Shown here in pieces: positions 6,101 through 13,036 of a DNA stretch of 24,539 nt. Position numbers and translations under genes: made by a program. The notes below the pieces were generated by a model, which was given only the letters and a program-made list of their open reading frames with translations, ran no database searches and was not told the origin of the DNA. The stretch covers positions 1-24,539 of the forward strand of contig JBOGWX010000008.1 of NCBI GenBank assembly GCA_050694055.1, given 5' to 3'. The first letter of the stretch is position 1; each line of letters begins with the position of its first letter. The DNA comes from WHSV01 sp050694055. Lineage in GTDB: Bacteria > Actinomycetota > CADDZG01 > WHSQ01.

Positions 6101-7640
6101 CAGGTCCTCCACCCGGCGAGTAGTCGTAGCCGCTGCCGACATCGGCAGCGTAAGGCTCCTTCAACAGCGTCGCGTTGAGTGCTCCCCAACGCGTGCTGTC
6201 GAAGCTTGGCACCTTCCACTCGTACTGAGCCCATAGGGCTCCGAGCGACGCCATCGCCAGCGCCACGACCACGTCGATAGTGTGCGCGGCTTTGTCCTTG
6301 GTGATCTTCCAGCCGCTAGGTGTGTCCTTAGCGACGGCGCGACTCACGGCGAGCCGGACTTCGGCATCGGGATAGGTGACGAGGTTGTTGCCCTTGACGC
6401 AGTCGTAGAGGTTGTTCGCCATCAAGCTGTTGTTGCTCGACGCCTTCGAGCCACCGGGAGGCACCGTTGAGCCCGCTGGATGAAACTCGACCATGTTGAG
6501 CCTGTGTCGACGAAGCCGTTGCGCGGTAGCCACAAGCTGAGTGGGGTCGTAGCGGACCTCTCTGACGTCGAAGCGCTTGTCGAGGTCGAGCAGGGTGCTT
6601 TCAATGGTCGCCTCGAAGTTCAACTCGTCGACCTGCGACGGATAGAAGATGCGATGAAAGACGACTCGGACCTTCCCCGCGTCGCTGTCGTAAGCGCAGG
6701 CGACGATGGCCGTGCTGTCCCGCTTCCATCCCGCATCCGCGCCGACGTAGACCGGTAGAGCCCGATCATGAAGAACGGGTGAAATTGAATCGTCGACGCA
6801 CCGGTCCCACCAGTCCATGTCGACAAAGGTCGACTCGCTGGATGCGAAGCGGACCTCGATCTGGCGGACATAGGCAGTCGGGCGAAGCGTCACGCGCATC
6901 ATTGCGAGCCAGTCGTCGGTCTGCCAAGGCGCGACCGGCTTGTGCGACCAGAACATCAGCATCCCCGGTGACTCATGCGTCGCCTCTTCGATCTCGGTCC
7001 CCTTGAGCCCGCGCGCGTAGAGCTCTTCGAGCAGTTCGCTCTCGCCCTCGAAGCCGCCGTAGGTGACCGTCAACCGGACCGAGACGGCGCGTGTCGGCAC
7101 CGGCACCATCTCGTCCCACAAACGCCGGGCCCGTTCATGGACGTAGGCCCACAACTCGTCGAAGACGACGATGGTGGGATTCGCACCGGCAGCCGATGCG
7201 TAGTCGCTTGAGAGAGCTTGAATGAACGAGCCCGTCGAGGGGAACTCGATGCGGTTCGTCATGAGCCGCGCGGCGGGACGAAGGAGAGGCGACGCCTCGA
7301 TGATCCGCGAGATCGCGGTGAAGACGCGGGACCGCGCCTGTTCTTCATCGTTCGCCAGCACGTAACCCTCGGCGAAGGGACCACCGAGCACCACCGTAAC
7401 GAAGAGCACGATCATGGCGGCCGTCGCAGTCTTGCCCGACTTCTTCGGACAGGCGTAGACCAACTCGGAGTAGCGGAGGCGTCCGTTCTTGAGCTTCAAC
7501 GCCCGGCGCATGAACCGTTTCTGGGCCCGGTAAAGGACGAACGGCTCACCCGTCTCGGGGTCGACGAGGACGTCTTGGATGAAGCCGACCGGATCGTCGG
7601 CGTAGCTGGCGATGTCGAGAGCGAGAGCGTTAGCGGCCAT
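6075..7640 (-). CDS. terL: Phage terminase large subunit (TerL)
   Basis: 521 residues, full length for a TerL, with both functional halves. The N-terminal ATPase has Walker A ACPKKSGKT (63-71) and Walker B TIVVFDEL (156-163), with the catalytic Glu following the Asp; the KKSGKT form is typical of phage terminases. The C-terminal RuvC-like nuclease has PVYVGADAGWKRDST (first Asp 302), VRYDPTQ (Asp365) and AHTIDVVVALAMA (Asp456), the expected three acidic metal ligands. The enzyme would translocate DNA into a procapsid and cut it. The start codon is 5 nt after the stop of the probable small subunit and has no Shine-Dalgarno sequence of its own, so translation is likely coupled. The gene appears intact, which argues against simple decay. 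The element supplies no visible portal or capsid, so this motor would have to dock on another phage's portal. Confidence 0.93.
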   Translation of the reverse strand: MAANALALDIASYADDPVGFIQDVLVDPETGEPFVLYRAQKRFMRRALKLKNGRLRYSELVYACPKKSGKTATAAMIVLFVTVVLGGPFAEGYVLANDEEQARSRVFTAISRIIEASPLLRPAARLMTNRIEFPSTGSFIQALSSDYASAAGANPTIVVFDELWAYVHERARRLWDEMVPVPTRAVSVRLTVTYGGFEGESELLEELYARGLKGTEIEEATHESPGMLMFWSHKPVAPWQTDDWLAMMRVTLRPTAYVRQIEVRFASSESTFVDMDWWDRCVDDSISPVLHDRALPVYVGADAGWKRDSTAIVACAYDSDAGKVRVVFHRIFYPSQVDELNFEATIESTLLDLDKRFDVREVRYDPTQLVATAQRLRRHRLNMVEFHPAGSTVPPGGSKASSNNSLMANNLYDCVKGNNLVTYPDAEVRLAVSRAVAKDTPSGWKITKDKAAHTIDVVVALAMASLGALWAQYEWKVPSFDSTRWGALNATLLKEPYAADVGSGYDYSPGGGPDVLGVDQW

Positions 7641-7645
7641 GATGA

Positions 7646-8179
7646 CTAGTCGCTTTCGTTTTCGGGGTTCGGATGGTCATCGGTTGCGCTGTTCGCGTCG
7701 CCTGGAAGCTGTCGTGAGCGCTCCCGAGCCGCCTGGGCGAAAGCGGTGACGACGTTGGCTTGATCTGCGGCCGCAGACGACAGCGCAGAACGAACCTTGG
7801 CGGCGGAGCCACCCGTAAGGCCCATCTGGGCGAGCCACCACTTCACGCTGCCCTCCGCCTTGTCCCGACGAGCCATCGAAGTCTCGTCGGCGGGATGATC
7901 GCTCAGATACGTTTCCTCGTTCTCCAACCGGGCGATTGCAACCGCGGTTCGACGAAGCGCGTAGCGGAAGACCGGGTTCAGAAGGTACGTCGCACCGGCT
8001 TCACGGATCGCCGCAAGCAGGGAATCCAGGACCTCGTCTGCCAGCGGACCGATGCGGCGGTCGGACCAGTAACCCGACTTCTGAGACAGCGTGTGGCCCT
8101 GCTGAAACGGCTCCCACGCATAGCCCCTTGCCGGCGACGGTGACCACTCTTGTTGTTGCTCGATGGCCTGCTCGCTCAC
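7646..8179 (-). CDS. terS: Probable phage terminase small subunit (TerS)
   Basis: 177 residues from a GTG whose GTGA overlaps the upstream stop. After a polar N-terminus (residues 1-20) comes HTLSQKSGYWSDRRIGPLADEVLDSLL, which looks like the early part of actinobacteriophage small terminases. A helical core follows: LNPVFRYALRRTAVAIARLE, then WWLAQMGLTGGSAAKVRSAL. The C-terminus is acidic and disordered. TerS recognises packaging-site DNA and hands it to TerL. The assignment rests on position (immediately upstream of terL, 5-bp gap), size and helical pattern; I do not see a diagnostic motif, so another DNA-binding packaging factor is possible. Confidence 0.6.
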   Translation of the reverse strand: MSEQAIEQQQEWSPSPARGYAWEPFQQGHTLSQKSGYWSDRRIGPLADEVLDSLLAAIREAGATYLLNPVFRYALRRTAVAIARLENEETYLSDHPADETSMARRDKAEGSVKWWLAQMGLTGGSAAKVRSALSSAAADQANVVTAFAQAARERSRQLPGDANSATDDHPNPENESD

Positions 8180-8670
8180 GCGTCACTGCCCCCGTCCGTC
8201 GAAGCCCAATGGCGAAGACAGCGACCGCAGATCGGCCAGTCACCGCGACCCCACCAAGTGATCTTGTCGAGCGGGATGGGGTCGTGACCACCAACACCGC
8301 CCACGGAGCCGCACACCGCGCACTCGCTCAGGTAATGGAAGATCGCGGCGCGCTGCTCATCTGTAGCACGGCTCACGCATTCGTCGGCGAGCTTCAGGGC
8401 GAAGTAGATCAGTTCTTCGGAGGGGGAAGCCCTGACCCACTCCCAGACCTCCAGCAGCCACGTCCGCATGACCTTGGCGCGCTGCTCGGGCGGAAGCTCG
8501 TACAAGAACTCATCCGTGATCGCCACCAGGCCGTCGACAAGCTCGGTCCGGCTGAGCGTCGCGCGTAGCTGGTGTCCGAGGGTGGACCTTGGCGTCGCTT
8601 CCCAGCGCGCGTGCAGCATCGCTGCGACCACGCCGCGCGGTGTCAGAGATTCAACGTCCGGAGCGTTCAC
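8176..8670 (-). CDS. Hypothetical protein with C-terminal CxxC...CxxC zinc site
   Basis: 164 residues. The N-terminal 110 residues are helical (ELVDGLVAITDEFLYEL, then PEQRAKVMRTWLLEVWEWVR) with no recognised family. Residues 117-120 (CAVC) and 148-151 (CGRC) frame a Gly- and Trp-rich insert, forming a treble-clef or zinc-ribbon-like site of the kind found in phage DNA-binding or HNH-like proteins. The catalytic His pair of an HNH nuclease is not evident. The start overlaps the preceding small gene by 20 bases, and the stop overlaps the terS GTG. The position just before the terminases suggests a role in replication-to-packaging handover, but this is speculative. Confidence 0.68.
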   Translation of the reverse strand: MNAPDVESLTPRGVVAAMLHARWEATPRSTLGHQLRATLSRTELVDGLVAITDEFLYELPPEQRAKVMRTWLLEVWEWVRASPSEELIYFALKLADECVSRATDEQRAAIFHYLSECAVCGSVGGVGGHDPIPLDKITWWGRGDWPICGRCLRHWASTDGGSDA

Positions 8671-8842
8671 GACGACCTCCCTCTAACCGAGCGCAGCGAG
8701 GGCACAACACGGCTCCGTCACTCTTGCGGGTGGCGAACGTAGGAGCCGGGCACCGTTCGCAGGTCCTCAGCGGGCCGAAGGTGAACTGGTCCCACTCACG
8801 GCGACGGGCCTCGATGTCGGGGAGGACTATGCGAGCCGTCAT
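8651..8842 (-). CDS. Small zinc-ribbon protein, 63 residues
   Basis: The ATG at 8842 follows a perfect AGGAGG at 5-nt spacing and overlaps the previous stop (ATGA). CERC (28-31) and CPRC (47-50) form a compact four-cysteine zinc ribbon separated by 15 residues, followed by a strongly basic tail (LEGGRRERSGR). It is likely a small nucleic-acid-binding accessory protein. Many actinobacteriophages encode such peptides beside replication genes; none has a fixed function. Confidence 0.75.
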   Translation of the reverse strand: MTARIVLPDIEARRREWDQFTFGPLRTCERCPAPTFATRKSDGAVLCPRCARLEGGRRERSGR

Positions 8843-9015
8843 ACCCGCCTCCTGCGTCGGACGATCAATCCGAGGATGGCCCCGAAGGTGCAGGTCAGGG
8901 ACTCGCTACAGACGCCGTACAGACGGCCTCCGCTCGGCCGGAGGGTCACGCGCATCATTGCGCGAGCCCCTTGGGTGCGAACGCGGGGGAACGTGCTGCC
9001 TGTGTCTAGCGCCAT
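8839..9015 (-). CDS. Small hypothetical protein, 58 residues
   Basis: This frame is chained to both neighbours: its ATG (9015-9013) shares a base with the stop of the initiator-like gene (TGATG), and its TGA overlaps the ATG of the zinc-ribbon gene (ATGA). The product starts MALDTGSTFP, contains MMRVTLRPSGG, has a hydrophobic stretch (FGAILGLIV, 44-52) and ends in RRRRRV. The short hydrophobic segment followed by arginines could anchor to a membrane, but it is only about 10 residues long. The DNA for MMRVTLRP is identical over 18 bases to a part of terL coding the same residues. No function is known. Confidence 0.5.
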   Translation of the reverse strand: MALDTGSTFPRVRTQGARAMMRVTLRPSGGRLYGVCSESLTCTFGAILGLIVRRRRRV

Positions 9016-9962
9016 CACGCCCTCACTCGGTCCCGCTCTCGCCTCTTCCTCAATGTCGCGGCGACCTGTGCCGGATGCTTGGCTCGCCTCGGGAACCGGC
9101 CGACTGCTTCGATTACGTCGACGACATCTTCGACGCTGTGACCGTGCTTCCCGAGAGCTTCGGACACGACGACCTCTGCGGCGGCTCGATCCTTCGTCGT
9201 CACGACATTCAGGAGATCGTCGACGAGCCTCGGTCGCGCGGTAGCTTGGTTTTCGGCGGTTTGGAGAATCGACGCACAGCGACTGCACTGAAGTGAACCT
9301 CGGTCCGGGTCGGGCGCGCAGTTTTCGAGATGCGCGCGCTGGTCTGGAGTTAGCTCCGCGACGAGCGCGGTGAGGTAGTCCATCGACGCACCGCACGCGT
9401 GGAGGTCAATCAGGTACTCATGCCAGGGCACCGAGGGATCGAGGGTTAGTAGTTCGCTCTTCTCGCTCTTCGGTGCTGACTGTGGCTGCACTCTAGGTTG
9501 TTCTCTCTTCAGAAGCTCTACGGTGGTCGGTTCGTGAGGCACCTTGTCCGCTGCATCACCGTGAGGCACCTTGTCGCGGCCGGGAGACAAGGTGGTCGGT
9601 TGGTGAGGCACCTTGTCGTCCTCACCCAAGAGTCGCGGATCGAAGCGGTACGTCGACGATCCCTGCATTCCATCGGGGCGAAGGTAAGGAGCTCTCGTCA
9701 GCAACCCCGTCGCTACTGCTGACGAGGTCGCGCGCACGGCTGTCTCACGGCCGACACCGGCTCTCCGCGCGAGCGTCTTCATTTTGCACCAGAAACGACC
9801 CTCGACGTCCGCGTAATGAGTCGCTGCGACTAGAAGGACGAGCCGACGACCGATATCTAGCGGCTTAAAACGAACGTCGTCAACAAGTGATCGAACGAGT
9901 CGCGCAGTCTGGTAGCTGCTGGCGGGGTTTGCGACGCGTGGTGCTCGGGAGAAGTCAGTCAC
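9015..9962 (-). CDS. Winged-helix replication-initiator-like protein
   Basis: 315 residues from a GTG overlapping the upstream stop. Residues 30-110 form a helix-turn-helix/winged-helix domain: PLDIGRRLVLLVAATHY, then FWCKMKTLARRAGVGRETAVRAT (recognition helix) and GLLTRAPYLRPDG (wing). This is the standard N-terminal domain of phage and plasmid replication proteins. Residues 116-147 contain three DKVPH repeats encoded by iteron-like DNA. The middle is low in complexity; CSRC at 226-229 has no second cysteine pair nearby. The C-terminal 80 residues are helical (DRAAAEVVVSEALGKHGHSVEDVVDVIEAVGRFP), possibly DnaD-like. No primase or helicase motif is present, so it would recruit host machinery. 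It may instead be a regulator, but the internal iterons favour replication. Confidence 0.65.
   Translation of the reverse strand: MTDFSRAPRVANPASSYQTARLVRSLVDDVRFKPLDIGRRLVLLVAATHYADVEGRFWCKMKTLARRAGVGRETAVRATSSAVATGLLTRAPYLRPDGMQGSSTYRFDPRLLGEDDKVPHQPTTLSPGRDKVPHGDAADKVPHEPTTVELLKREQPRVQPQSAPKSEKSELLTLDPSVPWHEYLIDLHACGASMDYLTALVAELTPDQRAHLENCAPDPDRGSLQCSRCASILQTAENQATARPRLVDDLLNVVTTKDRAAAEVVVSEALGKHGHSVEDVVDVIEAVGRFPRRAKHPAQVAATLRKRRERDRVRA
9522..9617. repeat. Iteron-like repeats inside the initiator gene, candidate origin
   Basis: GTGAGGCACCTTGTC occurs three times as a perfect 15-mer (9534-9548, 9561-9575, 9603-9617). The core also occurs once inverted, GACAAGGTG (9586-9594). The first and third copies sit in a longer 27-bp block (9522-9548 and 9591-9617) with a single mismatch. 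Iterons within or beside the initiator gene are typical of phage and satellite replication origins. The repeats encode DKVPH three times, so a purely protein-level repeat is the alternative. Confidence 0.65.
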
Positions 9963-10339
9963 GGAGCCAGCTCTCTTGCGATCAGACCGGGCTCTGCGAT
10001 CAGAGTCGGTCGCAGCGAAATGCAGGTCCTCCGCCGTCCGCCACCAGGTCTGTAGTCGATGAGGCCGAGCGCCCTCAACTTCCGCAAAATCCGGCCGACC
10101 TTCGCAGGCGTGAAAGATCGTTCGCCGAAGAAGGGATGTGCCGCCCAGTAGGGCAAGTTCTCCCGGTCTAGATCGAGCGTCCTGAAGTGGAGTGCTTCAC
10201 CCACCACAACGGCTAGGACGCGCCAGTCGTCCTCCGTCATGTGCTCGTTCTGAGCGCCAACAAGCAACGCGCCCAACGCGCCTGTAACGGTTCCCTCAAA
10301 CATGAGATCGTGGTCGAGATCGTGAATCGGAGTGCTCAT
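9959..10339 (-). CDS. Winged-helix protein, 126 residues, probable replication or regulatory accessory
   Basis: The ATG overlaps the excisionase stop (ATGA), and its TGA overlaps the initiator-like GTG (GTGA). The N-terminal half is acidic and helical (EDDWRVLAVVVGEALHF). Residues about 62-108 look like a winged helix: FFGERSFTPAKVGRILRKLRALGLIDYRPGGGRRRTCISL, with SFTPAKVGRILRKL as helix-turn-helix and the Gly/Arg-rich turn as the wing. This resembles DNA-binding domains found beside phage replication genes. It may load or regulate the neighbouring initiator. Confidence 0.68.
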   Translation of the reverse strand: MSTPIHDLDHDLMFEGTVTGALGALLVGAQNEHMTEDDWRVLAVVVGEALHFRTLDLDRENLPYWAAHPFFGERSFTPAKVGRILRKLRALGLIDYRPGGGRRRTCISLRPTLIAEPGLIARELAP

Positions 10340-10536
10340 TCGCTCTCGTCTTCTACGATGCCGAGCGCAACCAAGAAGGGACGAGTCGGAACTAGAACTC
10401 GACGCCCGATCTTGGTGCTCGGGAGGTCGCCACGGCGGAGTTGTTCGTACATCGCGCGCTCGGAGACGCGCGCGATCTCGCGGGCCTCAGCGACCGTGAG
10501 CAGCGGAGGGAGGGACTTGAGGTCGCCGAGCGTCAC
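10336..10536 (-). CDS. xis: Excisionase / AlpA-like helix-turn-helix protein (MerR-like HTH_17)
   Basis: 66 residues from a GTG overlapping the upstream stop. LLTVAEAREIARVSERAMYEQLRRGDLPSTKIGRRVLVP (residues 12-50) is the canonical excisionase or HTH_17 fold: tri-helical with Y-x2-L-R-R-G-D-L-P and a K-I-G-R-R wing. Such proteins bend attachment-site DNA to direct excision, or act as AlpA-type activators in satellites. Second place in the leftward operon, divergent from the integrase, fits both roles. The family call is firm; the choice between excisionase and activator is not. Confidence 0.82.
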   Translation of the reverse strand: MTLGDLKSLPPLLTVAEAREIARVSERAMYEQLRRGDLPSTKIGRRVLVPTRPFLVALGIVEDESE

Positions 10537-10802
10537 GATCTGGCTCCGGCTCCAGCTTTGGCGCGGCTCTCAACTGTGCTGAGTGCTTTGAGATCGAGCA
10601 GGAGCGAGAGATAGCGCAACGCGGCGTCACCCGTCGGCAGATGCTCGGCGTGTTCCCACCGAAAAACAGTCACTGCGCTCACCCCAACCGCAGCCGCGAC
10701 GCGGGCCAGCGAGAGCGTCGAAGCCATGCGGATCGCGCGTGCCTCGCCGGACTCCACCATCGTTCTGACCTGAGCGAGGGCAACAACTTCGTTGGCATTC
10801 AT
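10533..10802 (-). CDS. XRE-type DNA-binding regulator, first gene of the leftward operon
   Basis: 89 residues starting at ATG 10802. Residues about 26-70 contain IRMASTLSLARVAAAVGVSAVTVFRWEHAEHLPTGDAALRYLSLL, a Cro/C1-like helix-turn-helix with recognition helix SAVTVFRWE and the P-T-G-D-A-x-R-Y motif of XRE proteins. It would bind the control region just upstream and set the choice between the divergent operons, comparable in position to a satellite switch regulator. It lacks a dimerisation or protease domain, so it is closer to Cro than to a full CI repressor. No Shine-Dalgarno sequence is seen, so the start may be leaderless. Confidence 0.75.
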   Translation of the reverse strand: MNANEVVALAQVRTMVESGEARAIRMASTLSLARVAAAVGVSAVTVFRWEHAEHLPTGDAALRYLSLLLDLKALSTVESRAKAGAGARS

Positions 10803-10911
10803 TCGTCCGAACGTACGGGCGGGGAAACGTTTCCGCTAGAAGCTCTTTCCGCTGAAACTCGGGAAACCAGGAATGTCCGCGAACCTTCCGGTATTACGGT
10901 ATTGTTACCCC
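10803..10911. promoter_or_regulatory. Divergent control region with candidate operators
   Basis: 109 bp between the leftward operon and the integrase operon. A perfect 12-bp palindrome, GGAAACGTTTCC (10823-10834), is followed by a repeat of TTTCCGCT (10830-10837 and 10846-10853) and another GGGAAAC (10861-10867). On the rightward side, CGGTATT is repeated 8 bp apart (10889-10903). The second copy overlaps TATTGT (10900-10905), a -10-like hexamer 6 nt before ATG 10912, which suggests a leaderless transcript. Confidence 0.6.
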
Positions 10912-11589
10912 ATGAGCCGTGTAGCCCGCCTCCCGAGCGGAGGCATCCGCCCCCTCGACCAGGTCGTGCACTTCAGCGTGTCGCCACGGAGGGGCGGGAA
11001 GAGCGAGGTCAAGCTGCACGGGACCAGCGCACCTTTGAAGCCGCCCCGAGGTCATGTCCGGGTGTCTCTGACCTTGGCTCTTGTCGATGATCGACCGGAG
11101 GTTGTGCGGACCGTGATCGGCGCGGACATTGCAAACGTCGCCGAGCCTGATCCGGTGCCGGTCACTTCCGACGTGGTGCGCGCGATTCCGATGGGACGGC
11201 TGATGCGGATGGCGCTGTCCTGCCTCGCCAAAGAAGCGAAAGATCGCATCGAGTCTCTGGACGAGTGGGAAGTCGATCTCGACTGGTCGACAGCGCCGGG
11301 CGAGATGCTTCGACGTCGTCTCAAGGATGCCGAGAAGCGCGCGGAGCAGACTCGCGTCGGGCCGAAGGGATACCCGCCCTCCCACTTCAAGGACGTAGCC
11401 GAGGTCTATCTCGATGCTCTGGAGGACGGAGCGCCAACGAAGACAGTTGCCGAGCATTTCGGCGTTGAGTACCACGTCGCAGCGAAGTGGGTCGCGACCG
11501 CTCGTAGTCAGAAGTACGGATTCTTGCCCCCAACAACGAAAGGCCGCGCTGCACTTTCGGTTCAGCGCAAGAGAAGGAGGAAACGATGA
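10912..11589 (+). CDS. DNA-binding protein cotranscribed with the integrase
   Basis: 225 residues from ATG 10912, chosen because the upstream in-frame ATG (10873) would translate across the promoter. The N-terminal two thirds are not recognised. From about residue 158 the protein reads FKDVAEVYLDALEDGAPTKTVAEHFGVEYHVAAKWVATAR, a helix-turn-helix with A-E-H-F-G-V turn, followed by PTTKGRAA and a basic tail ending RKRRRKR. This C-terminal arrangement is common in actinobacterial proteins encoded directly upstream of tyrosine integrases. Its TGA overlaps the integrase ATG (ATGA), so the two are translationally coupled. It may regulate the switch or assist recombination directionality. Confidence 0.7.
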   Translation: MSRVARLPSGGIRPLDQVVHFSVSPRRGGKSEVKLHGTSAPLKPPRGHVRVSLTLALVDDRPEVVRTVIGADIANVAEPDPVPVTSDVVRAIPMGRLMRMALSCLAKEAKDRIESLDEWEVDLDWSTAPGEMLRRRLKDAEKRAEQTRVGPKGYPPSHFKDVAEVYLDALEDGAPTKTVAEHFGVEYHVAAKWVATARSQKYGFLPPTTKGRAALSVQRKRRRKR

Positions 11590-12881
11590 GCAGCAAGCGG
11601 GCGACGAAGGCAAGGCGTGCGTCGAGCGGAGCCTTCACCAACGACGACGGCAAGACCTGGGGCGTCATCCTCGAACACGGAGTCCAGGATTGCCAGCGCT
11701 GCGACGCGTGTCGCAAGAATCTCTGGCTTGATCTCGGACTCAAGGATGCCTGCCCGAAGTGTGGCGGCGAGCTTCGTTCTCACCGTGCGCGCCGCACTGA
11801 TTATCTCCGGCCGGTGTACCCGACGAAGACGGCGGCAAAGGAAGCTCGCCTGAAGCTCCAGAGCCAGGTCCACGACTCCGAATATGTGAAGCCGTCGGCC
11901 GAGACGGTTGGGGAGTACCTGCGCGATTGGGTCGAGGGCATCAAAGGCGAGATCGAGCCGACGACCTGGATCAACTACAAGGGTCACGTCTATCGCCACA
12001 TCATTCCGTCGCTCGGTCCGATCAAGGTCGCCAAGCTCACGCGCGAACGTGTCGCCGCTTTCTATGTCGCCCTGCTCGACAAGCCTTCAGCAAACGGTCA
12101 GCGAAACCTCAGCAAGACGACAGTCCAGCGCGTTCACGCGACGCTGCACAGAGCGCTCCAGGACCTCGTCGACGACAATCGTCTGAAGCGCAACCCGGCC
12201 GATCGCGCCAAGCCAAAGACCACGAAGACCGAAAAGTCCGCGAAGGATCACAGGCTCGCCGTTTGGGACTTCGACGAACTCGATGCCTTCCTCGATCTCG
12301 TCGTCGACGACGAACTCTTTGCCCTGTGGCGTCTTTACGGTTGGACCGGCATTCGACGTGGTGAGGGTGCCGCGGTCCAGCTTGGCGACGTCGACCTCGA
12401 CGCGAAGACACTTACCGTTCGGCGCGCGCTCTCGGTGGTTTCCTACGAGGTTCACGTCACCGCGCCGAAGTCAGGTCAGGGACGCGTCATCGACCTCGAC
12501 GACGAGACTGTCGATGCTCTGCGCGCTCACGTCACGCGGATGAAGACGGACCGCATGGCACTGGGACTCGGGAAGCCGAACAGGAACGACTGGCTCTTCG
12601 GACACATCGACGGAACGTTCACGCACCCGGACTCGATCTCGAAGAGGTTCACCAAGTTGATCGAGCGAAGCGGCCTCCCAAAGCTCAGGTTGCATGATCT
12701 GAGGCACACGCACGCTTCGCATTTGTTGCTCAACGGGGCGAACATCAAAGTCGTGCAGGAGAGACTTGGGCACGCGTCGGTGACCATCACACTCGATACC
12801 TACGGGCACCTGCTCCCGACGACTCAGCGGGAGGCGATCAATGCACTCGCTAAGCGAAGCAAGGTCGTGAACCTCGGCTAA
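11586..12881 (+). CDS. int: Tyrosine site-specific integrase with N-terminal zinc ribbon
   Basis: 431 residues; ATG follows AGAAGGAGG with good spacing and overlaps the previous stop. Residues 36-59 hold CQRCDAC and CPKC, a zinc ribbon replacing the usual AP2-like arm-binding domain start; the arm/core-binding helical domain follows (ETVGEYLRDWVEGIKGE, about 105-200). The catalytic domain is complete: Arg257 (TGIRRGE), Lys295 (APKSGQG), His370 and Arg373 (HDLRH), His396 (LGHAS) and the nucleophile Tyr406 (DTYGH). It would integrate the element into the tRNA-Arg gene that begins about 160 bp downstream. Standard phage-family integrase; the zinc ribbon probably contacts arm DNA. Confidence 0.95.
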   Translation: MSSKRATKARRASSGAFTNDDGKTWGVILEHGVQDCQRCDACRKNLWLDLGLKDACPKCGGELRSHRARRTDYLRPVYPTKTAAKEARLKLQSQVHDSEYVKPSAETVGEYLRDWVEGIKGEIEPTTWINYKGHVYRHIIPSLGPIKVAKLTRERVAAFYVALLDKPSANGQRNLSKTTVQRVHATLHRALQDLVDDNRLKRNPADRAKPKTTKTEKSAKDHRLAVWDFDELDAFLDLVVDDELFALWRLYGWTGIRRGEGAAVQLGDVDLDAKTLTVRRALSVVSYEVHVTAPKSGQGRVIDLDDETVDALRAHVTRMKTDRMALGLGKPNRNDWLFGHIDGTFTHPDSISKRFTKLIERSGLPKLRLHDLRHTHASHLLLNGANIKVVQERLGHASVTITLDTYGHLLPTTQREAINALAKRSKVVNLG

Positions 12882-12915
12882 CGCGGGATAGCAAGCCTCG
12901 CGCGCCGCAACCAAC

Positions 12916-12942
12916 GAGCCCCGGCCAACATGGTCGGGGCTC
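12916..12942 (+). terminator. Hairpin terminator after the integrase
   Basis: GAGCCCCGGCCA (12916-12927) pairs with TGGTCGGGGCTC (12931-12942): a 12-bp stem with one G-U pair and a 3-base loop, 34 bp after the integrase stop. It has no U tract, as is frequent in high-GC actinobacteria. It would isolate integrase transcription from the attachment site and the opposing tRNA gene. Confidence 0.75.
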
Positions 12943-12943
12943 T

Positions 12944-12962
12944 CGTCTGTAATCCGTCTGTA
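12944..12962 (+). repeat. Candidate integrase arm-binding sites, right end
   Basis: CGTCTGTA at 12944-12951 and 12955-12962, 11 bp apart, matches the left-end pair in sequence, spacing and orientation. It lies between the terminator and the attachment core, 75 bp from the core. Confidence 0.6.
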
Positions 12963-13036
12963 AATGCGTCCTGTGGCCGGGACAACGAACAAAGGTTCGA
13001 GTAGCCCAAAGTGCCTCTGACCAGGGATTACGCGTC

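Noticed and set aside
9522..9617. CRISPR array
   Set aside because: Repeats are 15 bp, irregularly spaced, partly inverted and lie inside a coding frame; they fit iterons, not CRISPR.
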